This document shows positions 1 through 9,400 of a DNA stretch of 64,000 nucleotides, in pieces. A program made the position numbers and the translations under genes. The notes beneath the pieces were generated by a model. That model saw nothing but the letters and a program-made list of their open reading frames with translations. It was not told the DNA's origin and searched no databases. The DNA comes from Apostichopus japonicus (Eukaryota; Echinodermata; Holothuroidea; Aspidochirotida; Stichopodidae). The DNA is taken from the NCBI RefSeq assembly GCF_037975245.1, contig NC_092563.1, positions 11,499,001 through 11,563,000 on the forward strand, written 5' to 3'. Numbering within the stretch: the first letter of the stretch is position 1; every line of letters starts with the position of its first letter.

Positions 1-20
1 CCCCTTGACCCTCCTCAGGG

Positions 21-422
21 TCATTGCACATCACCTTCTCCTTCCAAATCTATTGAATCAATGTCCATAGTTATTTCTCTTTTGAACTAAAGTAAGCTAC
101 TATCATTTGAAGTTCATTTCCCACAATAAAAATAAATGATTACTTACCAACACTGACCAAGAATCATGTGCCATTGTTTTTGCATATTTAAGTAAGACAT
201 AGTCCTCTTCATGGATAGCAAATAAATGGGTCAGATTCAAAGTTTGCAGGCTTGGATCCACATCTGAGGCAGTCATTACAGCAATGCCACTTTGCTCAAA
301 GACTGATATATCTTCACGTGCCTGCAGCACAGACCAAAGAAGTGTCAAGAAGGTCACTGCGAAGTATGTAGGTAACGGGGGCAATGGTGGCACTGGATGG
401 AGTATCAGGAGAGGCATATTTG
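21..422 (-). CDS. C-terminal two exons of an unidentified protein (partial gene)
   Basis: Two exons on the minus strand join in phase. The upstream exon (422 down to 148) has an acceptor ending TTTTGCAG and a donor GTAAGTA. The terminal exon (86 down to 21) follows an acceptor CTTACTTTAG and ends at a TGA (21-23). The first exon begins with two bases of a split codon and is open for 91 codons. It holds a proline-rich stretch followed by a hydrophobic helix-like segment, then a mostly acidic, leucine-rich part. The last exon adds 21 residues ending in an acidic tail (..DLEGEGDVQ). I do not recognise the family. The conserved-looking splice signals and phase agreement argue for a real gene whose 5' exons lie further right or are lost; no further exon was convincing up to 4 kb. 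It could also be an old transposon-derived gene. Confidence 0.5.
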
Positions 423-686
423 CTGCAAAATAAGAAACATTGCCAAACACGGTAATTGAAGCAAGACTTTTTTCATCAACGTTACATGACAATAAACATA
501 CTACAATAAGAAAAGGGATTAGAACAAGGGTTGAGCAAGTGGCTCAATGGATAAGAACAGACATTAATAAGAATAATTAACAAGTTTATCAGTGACTTGT
601 CTTTCACCATTGATGTGTACAGTGCTGCCACCATCAAAGTAACATAGCTATAGCTTAAACATCAGTCATTTTGTGACCATTGTTCT

Positions 687-1336
687 CAGGAGCGTAGCCA
701 GGTTTTTGGTGTAGAGGGTGGGGGGGGTAAACTTAATTTCTGTCCCCATTCTCAGGCACATAGCAGGGGATTGCCGTCATGTGGGATGGGATTAAGGGGA
801 GGGGGGTCTTACTTCTTGTTCTTTTAAAAGGGCTTAGATGCAAAATGGTGCTATCAGCCTATCATTTCCATTTTTTAAACTACATTCATGTAATAAAATT
901 TTCCTTGTTTGGTACAAAAACTTTTCTAATTTTGGAGGAAAAAAACAAAAAAATAATTTGTGCGGCTGCGTGGCCAAAAACCATCCCTTTATATCACATA
1001 TTGAAAAAAAAATATGTGAATACAAATATATGGCCACTCAGAGAGAAACTGAAACCACGCGTGTAGCGCACATATTATTGAGGTGACCGTTTAATACATT
1101 CTATTTTGTGGTCGACCCCATGCTGCTCGAAGCGCACATATTCTTGAGGTGACATTTCATTACATTCTCATTAGTAGTTGAACCCCCCCTCCATCGGCTC
1201 CATCCCCAAGGTATGAGTACATTTAGATTTCTTTTGTTTTTTTATGCTCCCTTTGATTTTCACCATCGCCCATTGCGTCCCCAATAATTTCTGTGGGTTG
1301 GGGGGGCACTCTGCCCCTTTGCCGGCTACGCCACTG
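687..1336. mobile_element. hAT-like non-autonomous element (MITE), 650 bp
   Basis: The ends are inverted copies of each other: CAGGAGCGTAGCCAGG on the left and, read on the other strand, CAGTGGCGTAGCCGG on the right. The flanking 8-mers ATTGTTCT (679-686) and CTTCTTCT (1337-1344) match at 6 of 8 positions. An 8-bp duplication with CAGnGGCG termini is the pattern of hAT superfamily elements. There is no transposase. Inside, a segment with GCGCACATATT..TTGAGGTGAC occurs twice (about 1066-1086 and 1132-1153). Confidence 0.7.
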
Positions 1337-3073
1337 CTTCTTCTATAGTATTTAGTGTAAGTTATACCTGTTTATCAGCAAACAATGGTGTTGCTACTGT
1401 AGTGCTTATTATCAAGCTGACAGCAGGGATTGGCCATATCGACTGGGTACTCAATTACAAATACTCCCTCTGATCCAGGAATAGAGTGATGTGTACACGC
1501 TAACCAAAATTCAAGAATCTTTCAGCATAAGGTGTCCCATCACTATAAATAACATATGTATTGCAAACAGAAATATACTACACTGGAATGTTATTGAGCA
1601 GAGTTTGCAGGTGGAAGAACTAATCACTATTTCTTTCTATGCGGAATAAATTCCAGAACTTACCAGGTTTGGATATTTACGAGCGTACTAAATACCTTAG
1701 GTTATCTTTTGGGCTTAATTAATCATCTTTTTCATACAACAATTCTGGTAAAACTATTTTAGAAAGTTTACACAATACCTAACTGTAACAATAAGGCACC
1801 ATTTGGTATGTAGCCCTCTTTAAACTACAAAATTGTCTGTACCCCCTCTCCTTAGACCAGCAGTGTTCCACTTTTCAACCAAAGAAATATGGTAACCCTA
1901 CATAACATGCTCAATATGATCTCTGAGCTATTTTTATGTCCCATGTTAACTGTGCCACTTCCCAAATGAATTGTTTAAACACCTAGACTGCTGATAATGA
2001 GAGCAAGCCTTAGGAGATGCAGAGGTGGATAATTCCTCCATGTGCTGCTACTGTAGTGAAACACTAATGAAAGAGAAAAATTGTCCACAATAATTGCTTA
2101 CAACCCCATCTCATTATCTTGTCCTTAACTCAAGGTTTCTCTTAAGGTAATTGCCCCACATCCAGTGTTACCACTGGAAAGATAGGAACAGGAAGTTGGA
2201 ACCACAACTGTGTATTTTGACTGTAACCTGTAGTTACTGTATGTGATGAAGTGTAATATTGTATCTTCAACAACAGACAGAATTCCCACACATCTAATCT
2301 TCTGGTGAGGGAAATCACCTATTAATGGTATTGCGCATGACTTAATATGTCAGTTCAGTACCTCTAGAGAGAGTAAAAAGTCATTTTGACTTTTGAGTGA
2401 AAGGGGGAAAATTACTATTAACTTTTCTTGTCAGGTTTCCTGTTGCTTTAAAATGAAGTACCACAGCTATAGGCAATGAATTTGGGCAAAGTTCATCAAA
2501 ATTCCAGATCATTTTCAGAAAAATGTAAGCAATGCATTAGTTCTGCTGGTAAAAATGACAAAATCCGGGAGACAGCATCTTTAAAAAGTTTTTTTCACAA
2601 TTTGACCTCTTGTGACTTGAAATAACCATTCACCTCCACATGTTATGCAACAGGCATATTCTCTTCTATATGATACAACCGTGAACCAATGCAAAGAACA
2701 GGAGACTAGGAGATTCCCTTCTTGATATAGTGCGTTTACAAGGTTTTCAAATTTTGACCTCTAATGACCTCATATCATCATTTGCATTCTTCACAAACTA
2801 TAAGATTCTTCTACTCAACCTGGGGCATATGTGCACTAAGTATGAAATTGGTTCCAGGCTTCCCTTCTGGAGATCATGTATTCATAAGGAAGGCATGCCA
2901 AACACACATACCTACACACTTGGCGTCATGAGTGCATTGGTAACGATTTTCACTGAAACAAAAACACCATAAAGCCAGTTGGCTTTAATAGTGATTCCTT
3001 GCCATATTTTCTACAAAAACATTAAACAGTGAAATTGAAAAGATGTTCCATATATCTACTTAGGGACTAGCTA
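1337..3073. other. Non-coding stretch with a copy of the AGGTCA-type degenerate repeat
   Basis: I see no gene. The last part (about 2585-2990) is a diverged copy of the dispersed TGACCT repeat: TTTGACCTC, then TAATGACCTC, then a segment about a receding coordinate phrase ..CTACTCAACCTGGGGCATATGTGCACTAAGTATGAAATT that recurs in altered form near 40.4, 49.9, 52.5, 57.4 and 60.4 kb. The rest (1337-2580) is AT-rich single-copy-looking DNA. Confidence 0.45.
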
Positions 3074-3373
3074 TCACGTAGCGACCCTCCAGTCACAGTT
3101 GTCTTTCTGTGTCCCAATGGGGCATGATTCTCTTGGGTGTACTGCTGCACCCCATTTCTCTCCATGTGGGTCCTTGCCGACACTACCTCTCTCTGTCATG
3201 ACCGTCTTTCTCTCTCTCCAAGCCGGCCATGCCAGTCTTTGGAAGCATACTGGACAGGGGTCCCTTCTTGTGCACATCGGGCACATTTGGACACAGATTA
3301 TGATCTCCCAGGTTGAACCATCAAGCAGTTGATACATTTTAGTTGGGTAGGAGAAGACATCCCTGAACCCCAA
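3074..3373. other. Overlapping open frames on both strands, uncertain coding
   Basis: This block of about 300 bp is more GC-rich than its surroundings. It is open for 99 codons on the minus strand and 77 on the plus strand. The minus frame has a cysteine cluster (CVQMCPMCTRRDPCPVC) that resembles a small metal-binding module. No splice signal, family resemblance or second exon supports it as a gene. A remnant of a repeat-encoded protein is the most likely reading. Confidence 0.2.
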
Positions 3374-4025
3374 ATTTAGGTAATTAACATTTGAGAAAAA
3401 CGTCTAACAATTGAAACAGGAGAATTTAGGAGAAGGAATGTAAGTTAACAATGAGTAACGATACAAAGGAGTAACTTAATAACGTGCTGAGAGTAGAAGC
3501 TCCATCTAACTAGAGCGTTAATGGACTGGCCTAAAAACCCACTTGTTAGACCAGTGATCAAGAGAAAAAGATGGAAACTCCTCATAAATAATCCTAGGAT
3601 TTACAAAGGAAGGTAGAGAAAGGTGAGAAACATCACATTCATATCGATACAACAACCTACAACATGATGTGTATGGAGGGGAAAAGGGCGGGAAAACTAA
3701 CGAAAGCAGTTCACAGGACTGCTACCCATACTGAGAATTGTACGAATTTTAACGGGGCGAAACCACTCCCAAAAACCCTCCCCTAGACAATAAAAGGATA
3801 GTTATTGGGCTGCACACGATTAACAACAATACTTCTTTATCCAATGGATAACAAACTAAACACCTTGGTAACTGTTCCAAACGTAGAGTTGGCACTTTGG
3901 GTGGTAGAATGAGAACGATGGGCATTGACAAATAAATCAATTCCTTTGATGTTCAGGTCCTGGATTGTGTTTTTGATATTTTTACAATTTGCTGTCTGCT
4001 GACACCAAATGTCTCTTTGAACTCC
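3374..4025. other. Non-coding DNA left of the gypsy insertion
   Basis: Nothing recognisable. It contained the target ..CTTTGAACTCC into which the LTR element inserted. The same sequence continues at 13335 with CTCCACCC. The minus strand is open for short stretches only. Confidence 0.4.
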
Positions 4026-4789
4026 TGTTATGAAATAGTGATACCATCTCTTTGATGTTACCGAAAAACTCCATCGAGATACCTTACAGGCCTCTTATGT
4101 ATTTATCTAGGTCATGGATTCAGTTTTCCCACGAGAAGTTTTTAACTATCTTATTGAATCTTGGTACAGGGCCTTTTCCCAAAATAGATTCCATTATGTC
4201 TGTGGAACATTCGAGAAGGTTCTCTCACGTGGTATGGAAGTTTCCATAGAAAGGGGATGGACTTCCAAACTCCCAACCAATCAGGGCAGATCAGTGCCAG
4301 CGCACTTATTTTTATATCATTAAGTTAATACAGGATGGTCAGGTTATTGGCTGCCTACTGATTGTGCGCAGTGAGATTTTATGGAAGTAAGGTATAAAAG
4401 AAAAAGGAGGTCAGAAATTTATCACTCCGTGATCAATTTATCACTTGGTCAGCAAATTTATCACTCCGTCAGCGCTCCGTGATCAGTTCGTCGCTTCGTC
4501 ATTGCTTCGTTACTATTTCATCACTCCTAATTGTTTAATTGACGGAGTCAAGTCAAATCATTGTAATTTAGTTTTATTTGTTAAGAGAATCGACAGAGAA
4601 GAAATTATACCGAATCATTAATCAAATCCGATCTTGTCAAATTGTTTTTCTGTGAACTCATTGTTTTCTTCCGTTCGAGACATCTCCTGAAGAAGCATAA
4701 ATACGGCATCAAGATATCCCAGTACCTTTCTATCGCGAGTCCCGATATAGTTTTACTATCGGGGGAGCCGGGCTCGTCACAATATTACA
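4026..4789 (+). repeat. 5' LTR
   Basis: 764 bp, TGT..ACA termini, same length and, by eye, same sequence as 12571-13334. It carries a TATA box at 4393-4400. After it comes a cluster of TCACTCCGT / TTCGTC-like short repeats (4421-4510). Near its end is a 7-bp hairpin (CCCGATA 4741-4747 with TATCGGG 4757-4763). Confidence 0.95.
4393..4400 (+). promoter_or_regulatory. TATA box of the 5' LTR promoter
   Basis: TATAAAAG, preceded by AAGG and followed by a purine run, lies in the middle of the LTR where a U3 promoter is expected. The transcript (R) start would fall about 25-35 bp downstream, at the beginning of the TCACTCCGT repeat cluster. The same box recurs at 12938-12945. Confidence 0.65.
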
Positions 4790-4806
4790 TGGTGGAGATC
4801 GGTTGC
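4790..4806 (+). other. Primer-binding site (predicted)
   Basis: The bases directly after the LTR read TGGTGGAGATCGG. TGG at this spot is the complement of the universal tRNA 3' CCA, as expected for minus-strand DNA priming. I could not assign the tRNA isotype. Confidence 0.6.
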
Positions 4807-5467
4807 TTTCTTCAGGAACAAAACGGTAACGGAACTTTCACAACTTTCGTTCGTTACGATCAATAACGAACAGAAGGATTTTTTTGGCCCGAAGACCTAA
4901 CGAGGAACACAACGTATGTTCACGACCTTGCCTAACATACACACTCTGCGATGGAAGTCAGCCTATACTAGCCTAAGTCTGTACACCGGAACCACTGATC
5001 TGTACACTAACGTTAATCAACCCAGCATGCAGTTCGCGTTTGAACATTCGCGCAACTAGTACGTAGAATACTACAGCTCTAAACATCAGAACTGAACATT
5101 TTCGCGATCAAATCTAGACTCGACCCGATGTTAACGGCGAACGAATCTGCAGTATACGAGATGTAGGCCTACCTGCTACTACCCACCTGCTACCGCTACT
5201 ACCTGCCGCTACTACAATCACTTACCGAGGGACTTCAGTCATCGTTTGCAGTTCCACTACCAGTTCTTAGTTAAACTTAAGGGTGAGTGAAATCATGCCA
5301 ATTTGTATCCCAACCCCTATTTGAGATCAGAGTGTACCGTTAAGTTATTTTAATCGTGTCCATGTATTACATATTTGTTATTGGTATTTAATAACGGTCG
5401 ATAGTGTGTTCAATTAAGTATAGGCTCATGTTGTATACTCGTAACTAGCCTAATTGTATGCGGCATA
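4807..5467 (+). other. Untranslated leader of the gypsy element
   Basis: About 660 nt between the primer site and gag without an open frame longer than a few dozen codons. It probably contains the packaging and dimerisation signals. It includes a repetitive stretch of CTACC / TACTACC units (about 5170-5215). Confidence 0.5.
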
Positions 5468-6415
5468 ATGTCCGTCAGTGAGCAGGAAACTTCGACCTCA
5501 GTTAATGTTATGCAGAAACATAGGCCCACTGATTTTTTGCCATCACGATTTCAGGGCGATGTAATTGATGCAGATTTAGCCGAAGCTCATTATTTGGGAT
5601 TTGAAGATTATTTAGAGGTGCATAAATTGCCGTCCCAAACCACCCCTGTAGCGGAAGAATTTAATGAAATATGTCGCACATTTAAGCGAACACTTAAAGG
5701 CCAAGCCAGACTCTGGATTGAAAACAAAAGTTTTTCAACTATTGCTGATCTGCGCAAGCAATTCCTTGCTCGTTTTAGTCCAGGGACTTCTTCCTACGCT
5801 AAATCACAGGCATTTCATGCATTAAGCTATACGCCAGGTGATACAGCTCAGGCTCATTTGGCCAAAGTTTCAAAAGCTGCAGCACAATTAAATTATGGCG
5901 AGGACCAAATTAGAGATAAATTCATCTCGACCCTGCCTTTGCAATGCCGCTCAGCAGTGTTAATGTCTGCATCACCAAAAGCAACAATTGCAGATTTGGT
6001 CATGAAAGTGCAATGTTATTTTGACTTACAAATCCAAAGTCAACCCACAGCTTCTTCCGAACTATTTATGGCAATGCACGACAAAGCGTCTTCTGTTCAG
6101 ACTCCTACTATTTCTGCATCTTCTGAGATACACGAGTTGTGTACCAAAATTCAGGAATTAGAAACTAAGTTTGATCAGTCACGTAGGTCAGAATCGCAAG
6201 ACAATCCAAAAGATAGGCAAAGATATAGTTCTCGTGATTCTCGTGGTCCTAGGACAGGTCGTAATGATAACAGGAGAAGGTTACCATGTTTTAATCCTTC
6301 AATCACATGTCATTACTGCCAAAATCGAGGTCATTTTGCACAATATTGCCAAATTCGCCTAAGCCATGAAATGGAGGCTAATGTAAAGAAAGTACCAACA
6401 CAGAATTTTCATTAG
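5468..6415 (+). CDS. gag: Gag polyprotein of gypsy-type element
   Basis: 315 aa. The central part (about residues 60-190) has the retrotransposon Gag pattern with a conserved tryptophan (..LKGQARLWIENK..) and a following F..FLARFSPG region. This capsid-like domain packages the RNA. A charged Arg/Asp/Ser-rich linker (about 235-275) leads to one CCHC zinc knuckle, CHYCQNRGHFAQYC (residues 281-294), which binds nucleic acid. The ATG at 5468 is the first Met of the open frame; the preceding 5' leader has many short frames. It ends at TAG 6413-6415. The pol frame is open from 6382 and overlaps the end of gag by 34 nt in the -1 frame. Confidence 0.92.
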   Translation: MSVSEQETSTSVNVMQKHRPTDFLPSRFQGDVIDADLAEAHYLGFEDYLEVHKLPSQTTPVAEEFNEICRTFKRTLKGQARLWIENKSFSTIADLRKQFLARFSPGTSSYAKSQAFHALSYTPGDTAQAHLAKVSKAAAQLNYGEDQIRDKFISTLPLQCRSAVLMSASPKATIADLVMKVQCYFDLQIQSQPTASSELFMAMHDKASSVQTPTISASSEIHELCTKIQELETKFDQSRRSESQDNPKDRQRYSSRDSRGPRTGRNDNRRRLPCFNPSITCHYCQNRGHFAQYCQIRLSHEMEANVKKVPTQNFH

Positions 6416-9400
6416 GGAGCACTTATGATTGCACTCATCATACAGTGACTCCAGACAAAGTACCAAGTAAGGGAAGATCGAAACGTAAAGCAAATAATAT
6501 TTGGAAGAATAGTAATATTCCTAGTTCTAGATATACAGGGAACGACCGTAGTGTGGATATTCAACTGGACACACGTAATTTTGTAAGAGGTACTTTACAT
6601 GATGGTAAAGGAATTTCATTGTTGTTTGATAGTGGAGCGACACGCTCTATCATTTCTTCTTCTACAGTGCAAAATTCTAAGTATTTATCCTCTATACAAC
6701 CAGTCTCAGTTGATGTAGTAAACCTAAAGTTGGGTAATGGTCAGTTTATTCATGCGTATAGCACGATAACATTTCAGGTCAAAATTCAGGGTCATGAATT
6801 TCAGCTTTCTGCTTTAATTGCTGCAAACCTGACAGGTATTGACTTAATATTAGGTAGTCAAACTCTGAAGGAATTGAATGGTTCTTTGGACTTTACCACA
6901 AACTGTTTTAGAATTAAACAAGCCAAAGTTTTCCTTAGGCCAGTGCAGAGATTTGTTATTTACCCAGGTCAGCAAAGATACATTACTGTACAGGGACGTC
7001 TTCCATTATATGCACGAAATGCAGATGTGGTTATTAAACCGTTTCCTCTAATATCTCGTATGTGTCCTTCACGAATGTTAGTGAAAATGCATAAAGGTAG
7101 AACAAAGATTCTACTAAGGAACATGGGTAACCAGAAATTTTGTCTGCATCCTTCTCGCACAGTGGCTCATTTAGATTTAGCAGATATCATTACGGTCACA
7201 GAAGACATACCTACTGATTCTCTAGATTTTCTAAATGTCATGAGAGACATCGAAAAACCGTCTCTTTTTCAAACCAATTCTAACTCTAAAGAGAATCGTG
7301 ATGAAATTACACGATATAATTTACATCGTTATCCACATTTGACAGCCGATGATCCCCTGGTTTCCAAATCCGAACAGGAAATCATGAGAGATAACATTAA
7401 TTTGGAACAAAGTATTCTAAATGCTTCAGAAACAGAAAGCATTTATGAATTTCTAGACTCACATAGAGATGCATTTTCTCTTTATGGTGAATTATCTCAC
7501 TGTCCAAATTATGAGGCTGATATTACGCTTACTAATGACGAGCCATTTTACATACGTCCCTATAGACTTTCAGATGAGGACAAAGTCATTGTCGCCAGTG
7601 AGCTTGACAAATTAGTGCGATTAGGAATCTTAGCGGTAGGACATCAGTCATATACCTCACCGGTTTTCCTCATTCCAAAGAAGGGAACAAAAGACAAAAG
7701 GGTTGTCACAGATTTTCGCTACTTGAACAGTAGAATAAAACGTCTCAATCACCCATTTCCATTACTGAATGAGACTATCCGTACCATAGGGTATTCTGGA
7801 GCCAAAATTTTGGGTGTTCTTGATTTAAAGTCTGCATTTTTCTGTCTGCCACTTAGTGTTCATGCACAACAATATACAGGTATTGCTTCATTTCATGGAG
7901 GAAAGCATTATTATTATAAACGCTTACCACAGGGATTGAATTTATCTCCAGCGATCTTTCAGTCGCAAATTAATGATATTTTGGCAACGATCCCAAATTC
8001 AAATAAGTTCTGTATTGCTCATCATGATGATATTATTGTGTACAGTGCAGACAAACGATCTCACAAACAACACCTACAGGCAATTTTTAAGGTTTTAATG
8101 GACAACGGATTGAAAATCTCTCCGAAAAAGTGTAGCATTTTTCAAAATTCAGTCCGATATATGGGACATTTGCTCTCAATAACCCCAGAAGGTGAGGCTT
8201 GTATCCAACCTTTACATGATAGATGTGCAGCAATCAGGAACACACTGAAACCACACAATGTTAAGTCAGTAAGACGATTTGTAGGTGCAGTTAATTATGT
8301 GGCTTCGTTTTTCCCAAATATTCAAGCACTATTGAGACCATTACATCATTTGAGTCGTAAGAGAAAGGTATTTAAATGGACAGAGGAACATCAGTGTGCA
8401 TTTCAAAGTATTAAAGAGTTGTTGTGTAATCCACCTATATTGCATATGCCACAAAAATATGGTCGTTTTGTATTATATAGCGACACATCACGAGTAGCAA
8501 CAGGATCATACCTGACACAAAGAGTTAATGGCAAAGAGAATATTATTGCATATTATTCTAAGATATTACCACCAGCATGTCAGAGGTATAGTGTAACTGA
8601 ATTAGAAATGATGGGTCTATTTATTAATGTGACAGCATTCAAACATTTATTGCAAAATGTAGAATTTGAGGCATATGTTGATCACTCTGCCATTGTTGAA
8701 TTGTTTAAGTCGAAACAAGAACCAGCAACTTCACGCTTACGTAAGCTTCTGTTCAAATTGTCAGAATATACATTTCAGGTTGGTTATAAGAAAGGCTCAG
8801 AATTGGTTTTGGCAGATTATTTGTCTAGAGCACCACAGGAATTTCACTCTGAAATAGATCAGGTTGCTCAAGAGGTCAATTCTTGTGAGGATTTTTCAAC
8901 TCCACCTAAGGAGACATTTAATCCAATCATGACAAGGTCAAAGGCAAGGTCAATGGGAATCAAAGTTCCAGATTTATTTCCGAATAAAGTCACAAAGGAG
9001 TCCAAGCAGGATTCCCCAGCCAAAGAATCAACAAATAGAGTTAATAGGACATCCATTCCTAAGGCAACACATTCTAATGATCATGCTACACAGAGACCAC
9101 AATCTGAGTCACAAAAGACGACTACACCAGTTAATTCTACTGATAAGAGAGAAACATGTATTCAAAGGCCTACTATTTCTATGCCGAGTGAAAATAGACA
9201 TACTCATAGTCCTGACATGTTAGTTGTGCCAAATTTTACAAGTGTTTCTCAACCTACAGAGCCAAGATTAGTGGATCAGAGTAGACATAGAGTGCCAGAG
9301 GTAGTCAGAGAACCACCACCAGAATTGTTTGTTCAGCCAAAGCCAGTCATAACAAACATTGATCATTTGGTTACAGGGCACATTCCAAAACAAAAGGAAT

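Noticed and set aside
526-560. tRNA-like A-box (AGTGGCTCAATGGATAAGA) suggesting a tRNA gene or SINE head
   Set aside because: No B-box (GGTTCGAnnCC) at the required distance and no cloverleaf; not called.
3740-4025. Possible tyrosine-recombinase-like peptide on the minus strand across the gypsy insertion site
   Set aside because: Only a vague resemblance in one short frame; stops interrupt it and no catalytic residues could be placed.
4052-4323. Open frames in both LTRs (65 and 69 codons), identical at 12597-12868
   Set aside because: They overlap each other in different registers inside the promoter part of the LTR; repetition comes from the LTR duplication.
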